NCBI GenBank assembly: GCA_026075535.2
Contig: AP026546.1
Span: 3,968,001 to 4,032,000 of the forward strand
From: Tricholoma matsutake
Taxonomy: Eukaryota; Basidiomycota; Agaricomycetes; Agaricales; Tricholomataceae
Length of the DNA: 64,000 nucleotides
Reading direction: 5' to 3'
Shown here: positions 1 through 10,451 of the stretch, piece after piece
Layout of the letters: each line of letters starts with the position of its first letter
Position numbering within the stretch: position 1 is the stretch's first letter
The notes under the pieces: model-generated
Databases searched by the model: none
Told to the model about the DNA's origin: nothing
Seen by the model: the letters and a program-made list of their open reading frames with translations, nothing else
Program-made: the position numbers and the translations under genes

Positions 1-84
1 TATATCCACCATGATCCTACTAGACTAAAGCAGACATTCACTCACTGTCTGTACATGTGCAGTGATGAAGTAATGTTTTCTCTC

Positions 85-133
85 ATGCCAGTGCACTGAA
101 AACATGCCAGTGCACTGAAAACACACCAGTGCC
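85..133. repeat. short tandem repeat (about 19-bp unit)
   Basis: Two adjacent copies of a unit built on ATGCCAGTGCACTGAAAAC, followed by a third degenerate start. No coding role is visible. Confidence 0.6.
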
Positions 134-605
134 ATATGGTTGTTGAGGGATTGATTGTACTTTGACATCTGACTCTTGTACACATCAAATCCAGATTGTC
201 CAGCATGGCAGACTGATAGAGCTTCCATTTCTCAATGATTGGACAATGATAGCACATAGTCCACAGCAACAGGTCTGAATGGAGAGTGCACTACCCTAAT
301 GTCTCCAGATCCATAGGTGAAATATTCTACTGGGTTGACTACTGTTGAACAAAAAAACCAAAAAAAAACAGAAACCAAAAAGAAGATAAAAAAAGGGAAA
401 AAAACCTGAAGGATGGGCCTGCACAGTTTGTGGCTTCAACTTGGGAGAATTATGTAAATATTTCCTTTTTAGTTCAAAGCCAGACTGTTTCCAGACCGTG
501 ATCAATACCTCGAGCATTACAGCCATTCACAGAATGATATCATGATGTTAGGCCCTTTCAAAATTCAAAAACAGATTGTTTATGTCTTTTATTTATTCCT
601 CCAGT

Positions 606-663
606 GATGCCGATGTGCCATGGATATGCTGGTAGCCAGCATGTATATTGGCACATTGGCATT
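606..663. repeat. near-perfect hairpin
   Basis: A left arm beginning GATGCCGATGTGCC and a right arm ending GGCACATTGGCATT are reverse complements over about 27 bases with few mismatches, around a 3-base loop. It could be a small MITE relic. No transposase is attached. Confidence 0.7.
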
Positions 664-1075
664 TAGCATCACCAATAAGACCAACACTGCAAATGTGTGT
701 AAGTCATCTGTCATCCTAGTCTTCATCCAAACCTGAATGTCACAAGGCTTTGAAACCTCTGTAAAACATAGATTCTTCCACTATGCAGCCTATGCTAAAC
801 ATGCGAGGATATCCTGGAGCCAAGTTCAAGTTCTTACAATAACTCCTGGACCCTTCTTGGTACTACCATGCTCAATGGCACACCACACAGCTGGAATAGT
901 TCCCTTGCAAACCTCCAGCCACACTCTGCTAGGATTTCTGCTCTGCCACCTTTGTCATATTGAATGTCTGGATGTGCAAATGTTCAATTGTGAAGAAGAA
1001 AAAAAATGAGTCTTATCTTACTATGGTATGTATATGCACAGAATACAGGACTCGTGCCTGGCTTCTTGGACAGTT

Positions 1076-1165
1076 GAGGTAGATGTATGAAGAATGAGCT
1101 AGTGTACCAATGTTTTGCATGCTGGGAAAACTGACATGTTTGAGTCATGTGACCTCATTCTCTCT
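1076..1165. repeat. dispersed repeat, copy 1
   Basis: This segment aligns by eye with 49897-49985, sharing GAGGTAGA near its start and ATGTTTTGCA and GTCATGTGA further in. Positions that are CG in the other copy are mostly TG or CA here, so this copy looks older or more methylated. Confidence 0.5.
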
Positions 1166-1826
1166 CTCTTCTACCATCTTGCCTATTCACTTGACTTGAA
1201 ACTACCTCCATTTTTCATCCTTCTTGCTTAGCTCAAGAAGTTGCAACAATACAAGTGTTATCAAATATGTCTCAATCTTCAGTGAAGTGAGGAACCAGGG
1301 CCAACACTCAATGTTCACAGTCACAAACAACTAAAGGCAGCACAGACAGTGCTGGCAGCTTGGAAACCTTATCAGTCAATCCCAGAGCAGAGACAGAGAA
1401 GGGAAGGGACTTGGAGGAAGGGGAAACACTTCAGCTGGTTCCCCCAGCAATTTTGCCTCAGTTTGAGGCTCAAGGCTCAACACAAGTAAGACTCCAACTG
1501 TTCTATCTATATAACTGTTTTACACAGTTTATAACATATATGTTTACATTTATGTATACCCCCTTGTCATCAGAACCATGTATACAGTAGTTAAATGGTA
1601 TATATATAGTTACATAGGTAGTGGCCAGACACACTACATATCTTGCTATGTACTACCTACAAATGGCTTAAATATATCTATGGAACACTCAATACACCCA
1701 AAAAACATCAACTTCCAAGTGTTGAGATCATTGAGACTGTGGGAACATGACAGACACGATGATCAATTGATGATTGATTCATCAAACTTCCACTCCATCA
1801 CCAAAGTAAGGAATATTTTTTACAGC

Positions 1827-2000
1827 TATTTGCGGAACCAAAGGTGTGAGCTGAATTGTTTTCACACACAGCAACTTTCCTTACCACAGCTCTCGCAGGC
1901 TCTAGTGAGTTCCAAATGCATTCAGTTGGCATTGGGGCTGGTGGATCATGTACAGCTGGTATTTATGAAGGGCACGGTACCCTGTTTATGAGGGTTTTCC
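1827..2000 (+). repeat. long inverted repeat, left arm
   Basis: It matches the reverse complement of 5479-5645 over about 150 bp, including the shared run CACACACAGCAACTTTCC and the later CATTCAGTTGGCATTGGGGC. Differences are mainly C/T or G/A, for example GATCATGTACAG here against GATCGTGTACGG in the other arm. Both arms can be translated into a similar peptide, which may be fortuitous. Confidence 0.8.
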
Positions 2001-2328
2001 ATGTTGAACAGATGAACCCATTCAGCAACAAGTTTTTGAGAGTTGCATATGCCCGCACTGCATCTCATGGAGAATTCACAGCCCTTGCCCCAATAGCCAT
2101 CCAATGTATGTAGATATGATGTATATAGAAGGTTTTCCAACCATTTTTTTGCTACAAATTCAATGTAAGGAAGCCACTACACAAAGACAATTGGAGCAGG
2201 AAGCTTCTCACATCTTCTTCTGCAACCATCACATCCTAACACACTCGGTGCCCTTTGTTTGTCCTTTGCTCATGATGGGTAGCAAGAAATAAAAGTACAG
2301 CAAGCGCAAGCAATGCAAAGAATCTGCC

Positions 2329-3878
2329 ATGGATGACCCAAGTTCCGATTTGACCTCACCACCTGTTGAAGATCTGCCCTCATTGGCCAATGATGATCTT
2401 GATGCTTATGATGCTGGCTCTACTGCTGCTGCCCCTCCCAAACCCAAGTCCAAGGCTTCTAAATGTTGTGGGAAGAATGCAAAGGCTGACATTGAGGATA
2501 ATGAGAGCACGGATGGCAAAGAGTGGACAATGAGAAGTATCTTCTACTGCCAATTTGATCTCACTATAGTTGACCTGATGTGATCTATCAGAAATTGTCT
2601 TTCTAGTTCCTCACGCCAAGTCAGACTGTATACAGCACATTTCTGTTGATGGCAATGCCCTGTTTGAGGAAGTGCTCACTCTGATCCATGAAATGATTCC
2701 CTGCCACGAGGTGCCTCGCAAACCTGATCTGTCATATAAACTCTCGAATGTGCCAGCAAAATCTCCCTCTATTCGCCTTGCATATGCAGCTGACTGGGCT
2801 GGCTGTCTTGATTCCCTTGCAGATGCTGATGCCATGAAGAAAAAGCATGCTGGACAGTCTACATCCTCTACAATTCCCATAAATATCATTGTTCCTCATA
2901 TTGTGAGTGGATTCACCAGTGCAGCCCAAGGTGCCTGCTGATTATATGCCTCAGTATATGCACTCTCTCCATTCCCATTTGAAGACCAAAGCAAAAACCC
3001 CTGCTGGTCCATCCAGCTCCTTGCACTCAATGAAATCTCAGAAAGCAGTACCATTACTCAATCTTGATGAAGACTATGATGAAGACAACAATAATGCTGA
3101 TGACTAGGATGAAGAATTGCTTGAGTGTGAATGGTGGCATCTGGCAGCACTTGACAAGAAGCTTTCAACCTGCCAGCAGTGTGGTCCAGATCGATTCTGC
3201 AAAATTGACCAGAGTGGTGGCCATATCAATCTGACAATGGGACAGTGGAATGCATGGGCTAATGCTTTAGTAAGTCTTTTCAGCATGTCTCCCATTGTTG
3301 AATCATACTAATTCCATGATAGGCATTGAATGCTCCATGGTGTCACCCTCAACACTCCTCCAAACATTGACCTCTTTGCGTGCTTTCACAAAACCCAAGA
3401 TCACAAGCAAGCGGACCTGCCAAGTACACCTGCTCTCACTATTGGCGGTTTCCCAACCCTTCCCATGATGTGGCCGATGTTTGATCCACGCATGTTTTTC
3501 TCACAAGGCTTTCCAGGCTTTGTCCTGCTGGGGCCGCCACAATGATACCACCCCAACAGCCAGCAGTCATTGGCCCTCAAGCACACTGGGACCACATCAT
3601 CAGATGGTGATCAACACTGTGAACCATATCCCTGCATCTCAACCTTCTTATCCAAACTTGCCAATGCCAATCTGAACCGTCCTGCTCTCACTACTATTGC
3701 TGCAAAGTTCGAAGCAGAGGACCTTTTTATCATTGATGAGCTCAGCCGAGTCTCTGAGGATCGCTTGCGCACTGACTTTGGTTTATCATTAGGCAATGCC
3801 CAGTTTATTCTTGCAGAGACTTCAAAGGAGATGTGTTGTATTCAATGCCATGGTGTGAAGAATGCCCATAATGACTGA
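2329..3878 (+). pseudogene. transposon-associated protein of unknown function, decayed
   Basis: I do not recognise a named family, though proteins with this layout are common in transposon-rich agaricomycetes (from memory). The first exon starts MDDPSSDLTSPP and is acidic, then rich in Lys, Ala and Ser. After an intron near 2530-2605 the frame resumes at about 2612. A middle block (about 3117-3290) has a Cys-rich patch, CQQCGPDRFCKID, followed by a Trp-containing helix. The C-terminal block (about 3700-3830) resembles a SAM-like helical bundle, with FEAEDLFIIDELSRVSEDRL. Several in-frame stops and frame changes break it (around 2906, 3106, 3310, 3545 and 3675), so a single product is unlikely. 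It lies convergent to the transposase within the inverted repeats and may be a second protein of the element or captured cargo. Confidence 0.55.
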
Positions 3879-4027
3879 TTTTCCTGTTATCATTCATGCC
3901 CTGCAGTGACTCATTACATTGCCCATTTCCCTCTTTTGCTCAGTTGTTCGCAATGTTTATAATACCAGTACCCCTGCAATTCGCTTCTCATGGACTTTAT
4001 CTATAATGACTGTGTTATGTGAATGCC
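3879..4027. other. intergenic gap between convergent genes
   Basis: This short A/T-rich gap separates the two convergent gene ends. No clear terminator or other signal was seen. Confidence 0.5.
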
Positions 4028-5302
4028 CTACATGTAGCCCGAATGACAAAACCATGCTTTCAACAAATCAGCATTGACTTGATCTAAAGCACCATACAAG
4101 AATGCAAAGGGCTCTGTCTCATCACCGATCTTGACAGTGTTGCAGAATGCTTCCCCATGTCGGCAAATATAGTGTTTGACAAAGGAGAAACACTCTTCAA
4201 TGGGGTTCAAATTGGGTGAGTATGGGGGTAGATAGACAAGCTTGATGCCCCTGGGGGTAGTTGTGAATGATACATCAAGAAAACAATGGAATGATATTAC
4301 CGTTCTTTGCACATTTCCTCCAGATGCAGCAATTATCAAGGACAAGAATGCTGTGAGGAGCTGGATACAGATTCATGACCTCCAAGAGCCCTTCGAGCCA
4401 GTCAGGAATTGCTTGCCATTGTAACTGCCAACCTTGATGTGACTGTAGATGATGCCATTGCTCATAATCACGGGAAGTACAGAGTAACTGGAAAATTAGG
4501 GAACAACTTGGACAAGAGCTCACAATAGACCTACTGGGTTCCACAGACAAACCTTGTCCTCTTTCATGCTCGTATTCCATGTTGAGCCCATCCATTCTTG
4601 CAATATGACATGAGAACATTCATGGCAGCCTCATCTCCACAAACAAATCATTCAACTGGTTCTCCCCCCACCTGGAGTGTGAACTTGCGACGTGCAGCCT
4701 CACAATGTTCAGAAGCTGCCCTGGAGAGCTGAATATCAAATGGAATTAGTGTGGCTTCCCCATGTATGCAAACACAGCACACCTTTTTGATGTGATTCTG
4801 AGCCGCTTCAGGGTCCTCCAAATTGTGGCTATTGAGATGATAACACCATGCTGGTCTTCTAACTGGTCTTGAATCTCATCAAGGAAAATATCAGGGTCAC
4901 AATCAAGCAGCACAAGCATGAACTGGAACACATACAGCAGGTGAGATTGAGAACACGAGAAAGCTCAGGATGATTGGCACTCACTGTCACAGCCTCTCGA
5001 GATAGAAGTGGAGCATGCCCAAGGCGTCACCTATCCTTGCAAACTTCACCAATCTCACGCCAATTCTGCAGAACACTCTGTACAACACAAAGAGGCATGT
5101 CAAGGTCGATTGCAATCTGAGTAGTTGTCTTGTCAAGGGTGAAGGCTTGATAGACAACATGTTTCTTCAAGTTGTGAGAGTAATGCTGATGGATGGGATG
5201 CAGGTTTGTCCTCCAAGGCATCGTATGGAGGCAGGATGCGCTTGGACGTGATAGTCGATGAACAAGATGTGGGATGTACTCAGCGTCCATTATTTTCTGC
5301 AC
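4028..5302 (-). pseudogene. Tc1/mariner-type DDE transposase, decayed
   Basis: The catalytic core is recognisable in three pieces on the minus strand. The first acidic residue is in a GDEAAMN-like segment near 4640, the second in SILVLDNCC near 4350, and the third is the Glu of LPPYSPNLNPIEE near 4210, a hallmark of the Tc1/mariner DDE_3 fold. Upstream are helix-turn-helix-like segments: 5302-5027, with a KTTTQIAIDLDMP stretch, and 4931-4746, with an ISIATIWRTLKRL stretch, as expected for the DNA-binding region. The normal protein would cut and paste the element by recognising its terminal repeats. The frame changes several times and stop codons occur between pieces. Some gaps could be introns, but the number of breaks points to an inactive copy. 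Confidence 0.75.
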
Positions 5303-5478
5303 TGTGGCTTCCTCACATCACATTTGCACTAAAAAACCTGGAATGCCCTTCATATACATCATACATAGACAAGATGAATTGTTATTGAGTAGCAGATATG
5401 GTATCTTGGTGGCTATGGTTTGCGAGCACACACGAGCCTCAAACGACAGTTTGCTGCTTGCTCGACTGCTTCACATCA

Positions 5479-5645
5479 GGAAAAACCCGTAAAATGGGTA
5501 CTGCACCCTTCGTAAATACCAGCCGTACACGATCCACCAGCCCCAATGCCAACTGAATGTGTTTGGAGCTCACTAGAGCCTGCGAGAGCTGTGGTAAGGA
5601 AAGTTGCTGTGTGTGAAAAAAATTCGGCTTGCGCCTTTGCAAATA
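5479..5645 (-). repeat. long inverted repeat, right arm
   Basis: Reverse-complement partner of 1827-2000. This arm keeps more CG dinucleotides than the left arm. Confidence 0.8.
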
Positions 5646-5789
5646 TGCCCTGAGAAGGAGTGGCCCTCATAGCATAAGTCATCTTTACTTATAGGACGGC
5701 ATCCAGAGAAGGAATGAGTAAAGATACATTGGCCAATCTGAACTGCAGAATCTTGCCTGCTGTTTAGGTTGCTTGTACGGGACATGCCA

Positions 5790-6752
5790 TCAGTCCCACT
5801 CTTGAATTGGTGAGCGAACAGGCTCCTCGTCTGACCAAACGACTACCTCATTCGTAACCTCAAGTGGCCCAGCAGTGGCAACGGCCGCAGCCCACGCAGC
5901 AACCTCCGAAATATCATCATATAAGAAGACCTTTGCACCTAAAACTTTCACAGTGGAAGATTGCGACGTTGGAGAGGGTGTGGGATATCGTGATTCCTGG
6001 GGCTGAGCTGCCATTGTTTCGCTGAGTCCTCTTGCCTTTCCTTTTCCTTTACCAATGTAGGCCCCGCTATGAGTTTGACGAGTCTCTGTTCGATCAGCAT
6101 CATGAAGCTGGGATCTGCGACGTGGCGCCGCCATTCTAGGTTTGCATTTAGGTCGGCCATCATGTGTGTCATCATCGTCATCATTTCTGCCGCCGCCACC
6201 ACCACTGGGGGATCCGTTGCTAGGCTTGCGCCGCTTTTTTGGATTAGATGATGAGGGCACTTTCATCAGCCATTCCATCCAGATGGTTTTGATTTTGTTT
6301 ATAAGGGTCAACAGAACATGATGCTCTGGGCACAGCTGCAGCCCATACTTTTGTAATTTGGGAAGAGCGTTGTAAATGATGCAAAATGGATGGCCGTGGT
6401 GTTCAAGAAGGGGAAACTCAAAAAACAGCTTTATGTAGATGGTGGCTTTGCCGCCCTCGATGTCCACCATATCCTGCTCATCTTCCCCCTCCTCTCCTTC
6501 CACCTTTCATTCGCCCTCTCCCTCTCCCTCTCCCTCTCCCTCGTCCTCTCCCTCGTCCTCATCCTCATCCTCATCCTCATCCTCGTCCTCATCCTTGTCA
6601 TCATCCTTGTCAAAACCTATTTGTCGAAGGATGTAGCATCGTCGAAGGGTTGGAAGCGGCACAAACACATAAGTTTGTGATTCATCCTGATCGAATCCAG
6701 GGTAAGGCTGGGGGTTCAGGTAAGAACAGGTCACTGCAGGGGATGAGAGCAC
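5790..6752 (-). pseudogene. unknown acidic-tract protein, one in-frame stop
   Basis: Function unknown. One minus-strand frame runs from ATG at 6752 to the stop at 5790, about 320 codons, broken only by a TGA at 6507-6509. The N-terminal 55 residues look folded, with Pro, Tyr and Cys. They are followed by a long Asp/Glu/Gly tract encoded by a hexanucleotide repeat. After the stop come a hydrophobic block (TIYIKLFFEFPLLEHHGH), a basic patch with KKRRK that could be a nuclear signal, a Gly/Asp-rich linker and an acidic C-terminus. Because the frame is kept across the stop, a single nonsense change, probably CGA or TGG to TGA, is the likely damage. It may be another transposon passenger gene. Confidence 0.5.
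6506..6606. repeat. hexanucleotide microsatellite (CCCTCT / CCTCAT)
   Basis: Repeats of CCCTCT, CCCTCGTCCT and CCTCAT-type units. They encode the acidic tract of the overlapping minus-strand gene and create spurious open frames in the other five frames. Confidence 0.9.
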
Positions 6753-7013
6753 ACCTCATTGAAGTTGGTAGCCTTGTACTTCAAGATTCTTTGGAGAATA
6801 TGCTCAGCGGGAACAAATGCTGCTCAGCAGGAACAAATGCCCAATCACCATGGTCATACACTAAATGCCAATCTGCACGTACTGCAAGAAGATAAGGGTG
6901 GGCAATCCACAGCAAAGGAAAGAAACCAACAGGTAACCAGGTTTTTTGTCAAGTCTAGATTTAAAAGGGACATCTGCCACATCTTCTCGATCTTTTTAAC
7001 CTAAGATCTTGAG

Positions 7014-7400
7014 TTAATCAACCGCAACCAAGCAAACAATGCAAGAACAGACCACTGGCCCAGAGGTTTTGTGAGCCACTATATGCGCCACCTGTTGCGA
7101 CGCATTGGGCATCTTCTCAAATGTGATTAGGCACCGACCAGAATCCAAATCACGAAGCCTTTGTTTTGTGGTGGTCGCAATGGAAGAATAAGTCTGCATG
7201 CTCAGAATGTGTTTTGCCTGGCGTGGTGGCTGAGGTGGTGGAGTTGCGTGTGCTGAAACATCTTCCTGCCTCGAAGTAGAAGCAGCGGTGGTGAATCCTA
7301 CATGCCATTTGCCCATGGTGTGACAAAGCAAACCATAGGTCACATAATCCCATGGGGCTTTAGGGCAGGACCGTGGTGACCTGATCAGTTGTTGTGACAA
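7014..7400 (-). pseudogene. possible HNH-nuclease-like fragment
   Basis: A 128-codon minus-strand frame. Its second half reads RLRDLDSGRCLITFEK followed by QVAHIVAHKT. That resembles the start of fungal HNH_2-type nuclease domains, where an Arg-Asp...Cys-x-x-Thr strand precedes an A-H-I motif carrying the metal-binding His. The rest of the nuclease is absent, so this would be a truncated relic. The match rests on a short motif, so the call is tentative. It lies next to, and divergent from, the Crinkler-like gene at 7502. Confidence 0.35.
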
Positions 7401-7501
7401 TAGCGTGACCTCGAAAGGTACTTAGTGACCATGGTATAGATTATTTTGTACTCTACTTCTTCGTTGACATGGAGGTCTTCAATTCAACATAACAAGGGAA
7501 T

Positions 7502-9420
7502 ATGTCCAATGAGATCATTCTATGGTGCTGGGTCCAAGGCGATGAACTCAAGCAAATCTTTTCAGTTAGAATCAAACACAGTGCCTCCATCCATGATCTG
7601 AAGAAAGCTATTCGAGGGGAGAAGCCATCATTTGAACGCATCACTGCCGACTCCCTGAAACTTTTCAAGGTGGGTGAATGGTATTGATAAGCGTTAGCAT
7701 GCAGATATTAACTCCTGATAGTTCCAACTCCCCCTGGAAATTCTCTGCGAAGATTATGCTCAGAGAGTATCAAGCTTGAGGATGATCAGCTGTTGAAGGG
7801 GTGGATGGATATCCCAGAAGTATGGAAGAAACAACCTCCTAAAAAGACTCTCAGTGTTATCTTACCGCGTCTGGCTCATAGTGATTGCTAATGGCCCATG
7901 ATGTCGACTCTTACCATTCTGACTTGTTTATGACCCTATTAGCAACCATCACACCATCCTCATCCCAGAATTCAAATCTCTCGCTGAACTCACCACCAAC
8001 CTGGCCGCCAGCCTGGTTGGTTGAAATTCATAAGTAGTAAGCTATGGGGAAGGTGTGACTTATTTGGCAATATTTTCTGCACTGCAAACCTGACCAAAGC
8101 CAACTTCATTGAACTTCAATGTCAGCTTCAAGAACTGAATCCTGAATGCAACTCTGAATCTTATGTGGCGAAGGATGTTCTTGCTGCGAAATCTGCATTC
8201 TTACGTTCCAGGAGCACAGCCCTTTTCGGCACAAACCTTGGTATGGGCCTAGTCCCCCAACTAGTTTTCAATGCCTCCCATCCCCCATCTCCTTATGTCA
8301 TGGAGGATGGTGCCGATGATACTGATGATGTCGACGACACTGATGCTATAGCTGACAACACCATGGACATTGATCCCGACCCCAGTTCAAGTGGCTGCTC
8401 ACATGTCAACACTTTACCTTTCAAACGGGATCTTTCCTTGTACCATTTGATATATGGACCTGACTGTCCTCAGGTTGGAGAATGAGATTCATGTGCCACT
8501 CTTAATGCTCTTATGAACCAAATGGGGTAATATGATAGACATCTTTAACAACAGGAAAAAGGGCATGCGAGGAAGCGCCATCTTTACAGGTCAGCCGGGT
8601 ATCGGTGAGCACCATTATTGCCATTTAACCCACACTTCCAACCAACAAACTAGGAACAACAAGCCTGTTGTATTCCATCCTTATCCTTTGCTTCATTCGT
8701 GCCCAGCCAGTTGTGTTTCAAGATATGAAGGGAGATGTCTTCATCAATAACGATGCCGTGCGCCACCAGCAAAAGGGCAGACCAGTGGTACCAGGAGACG
8801 ATGTTCTTACACTTGTCAATGCTGACGGTGTATTAGGTCAACCTAATCTGTGTATGTCATGGAGCTGTGGTCGCGAGAAGAATTTCTTGTTGCATTGTTC
8901 GTGTATTCCACTTGAGTAACTCTCCTGCTTACACAGTTTATAGATTGTTCCTGGCAAGCATCGACATCACTCTTGAGTGATTTCTCCAAACTTCTCATAT
9001 TTGTGGGTATACACCTCATCAATGTTTTGAAGCAGCAGTATCTCCTGTAGTAATAAATCGTGCTACCTCAAGCCACTGTCTCACGTCTTTCCATCCTTTG
9101 ACTCTTTCCTGTACCAACCCGACATGCCCCAATCTAGCTTCTCGCCTCTTATCGCTTTGCAGGTGACTACTGCTGCCATGCACAACATAAGCATAATGGG
9201 TCTGGAAAAGGTTCAAAAGTCACTCAAACCAAAAATTGCTGACCTGAAAATTCTTTGACCAACAAAAGCTAGAAAGATAATTATTCTTTTTGTTGTCCCA
9301 GACACTATGGGGGTGGCTTTTGTAGTGCAGAAGATCATGGGTGCAAAGAAAATGGGACATTGGGATAAGAAGACTGCTCAGTATGTTCTTGTGTTATCAG
9401 AAAAAGAGGTGTTCCAAATG
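7502..9420 (+). pseudogene. Crinkler (CRN)-like protein with P-loop NTPase region, broken
   Basis: Exon 1 (7502-7673) encodes a ubiquitin-like N-terminal domain of the CRN type, with a short Trp-Cys start, a ...VKI-like strand, and a D-L-K-K-A-I helix ending in D-S-L-K-L-F-K. An intron at 7674-7721 (GTGAAT...GATAG) leads to exon 2, which continues the domain to about 7890. A P-loop segment, GQPGIG, lies near 8590-8605, followed by an intron and a conserved hydrophobic segment ending QPVVFQDMKG. The C-terminal part (about 9300-9412) retains a V-P-D...HWDKKTAQYVLVLSEKEV segment. CRN proteins were defined as secreted cell-death effectors of oomycetes, with relatives in fungi where roles are unclear. 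Stops around 7888, 8917 and 9258 break the frame. The acidic insert at 8300-8380 is odd for the family. There is no signal peptide at this start. Confidence 0.6.
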
Positions 9421-9574
9421 ATTGTAACAATTGTAATGACAAGTATTCCCTGTAGTTCATCCCCATCCATTGTGGTGTGTCCTGGTTCACTGGCAGAGGC
9501 TAACGAATGTGATATCTAACTATGGGTGTGTTTGGATCCCCTAAGTAGCTGTTTGTGGAAAAGGGGCTCTATTC

Positions 9575-10451
9575 TTGGGGTAAGATCCTTAAGGCTATCG
9601 CGTTGGGGGACTTGAGTAAACAGATTGAAGTCGACACTCAGGGCAAAATACTGGACTTGAAGAGCACGGTCAATGGCATGGTAGTTTGGTGAGTTTTATC
9701 TAAGTTGAGTTGAGTTTGAAGCTTATGACATGTCATAGGTTGTGGGTGCTGGCAGCTGAAGTTATGAGGGTCATGTTAGAGGCTGGAAGCCAGGGCAGGT
9801 TGGGCAGTCAGGCACACATACCAGATGTCGAAGGAGTATGGTTTGAGTTTGTGCAAAATGTGAGTAATCGTATTTTCCCTTGTTTTCATTCAAATCTTAC
9901 TTACTTGGGCTATTTTAGGTAAACTGGATGTGCTCTTCTTTGACAGACCAAGTACAGCCTATAGCCATGGTCATCACGGCTCTTGCTTGAGGGGACTTGA
10001 TGCAGAAGATTGAGATTCAGGGAAGGTGAGATGTCAACCTTGAAAGGTAGCATCATTGTTTGGTTTTCTGATAATATTCACCACTCATTGTAATTTGTTT
10101 TACAGGTACTGTCAACTCTATGGTAGACCAGCTATCCACATTCACATTGGAGGTAACAAGAGTTGTGTTGGAGGTAGGTATGCAGGGAATATTGGGTGGA
10201 CAGGCATATGTCGAAGGTGTGCAAGAAACATGGGCCAACTTGACTCAAAACATGAACATATGTGTTCCTCTTCTTCCTCGTCTCTTTCCGTTACTCCTAC
10301 TGTACATAGAAAATGGCCTCCAAGTTGACCGACCAAGTTCACTCAAAATTCGTTGTCTGGCTATGGGAGACTAGGAGATTTTGGCAAGCTGGTAAACATT
10401 GTGCAGGGCGAGATGCTCGATTTGAGCACCCTTGCAAATGAAATTATGAGA
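9575..10451 (+). pseudogene. HAMP array segment 1 (two to three repeats)
   Basis: The segment starts with K-A-I-A-L-G-D-L-S-K-Q-I-E-V-D and runs to N-G-M-V. An intron (about 9691-9738) leads to an AEVMRVMLEAG segment, and a second intron (about 9859-9919, GTGAGT...TTTTAG) to an S-L-T-D-Q-V linker. A stop lies in the following A-L-A-x-G-D-L motif, and a third intron ends near 10106. The second repeat contains DQLSTFTLEVTRVVLEVG and GILGGQAYVEGVQETW. A third linker and repeat (about 10315-10451) ends in A-N-E-I-M-R exactly at the hAT-like insertion. The 5' part of the gene is missing or unrecognisable. Confidence 0.8.

Larger units (their letters stand above)
134..1826. other. gene-free stretch
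   Basis: No convincing gene. Open frames here are short, lack recognisable motifs and overlap on both strands. The stretch holds an A-rich tract at about 350-409, a hairpin at 606-663 and a dispersed repeat at about 1076-1165. Confidence 0.6.
1827..5645. mobile_element. inverted-repeat-bounded element with Tc1/mariner-type transposase
   Basis: Two copies of a roughly 170-bp sequence lie head to head at 1827-2000 and 5479-5645. Between them are one plus-strand and one minus-strand decayed gene, arranged convergently. The minus-strand gene is a DDE transposase. The simplest reading is a DNA transposon with long terminal inverted repeats. I could not find a clear target-site duplication, so the true ends may lie elsewhere and the inverted repeats could instead be two copies of a separate repeat. 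Confidence 0.5.

Noticed and set aside
6386..6895. Several long frames of both strands in the 6.4-6.9 kb region
   Set aside because: They come from translating the CCCTCT/CCTCAT microsatellite. Only the minus-strand 6752-5790 frame extends into non-repeat sequence.
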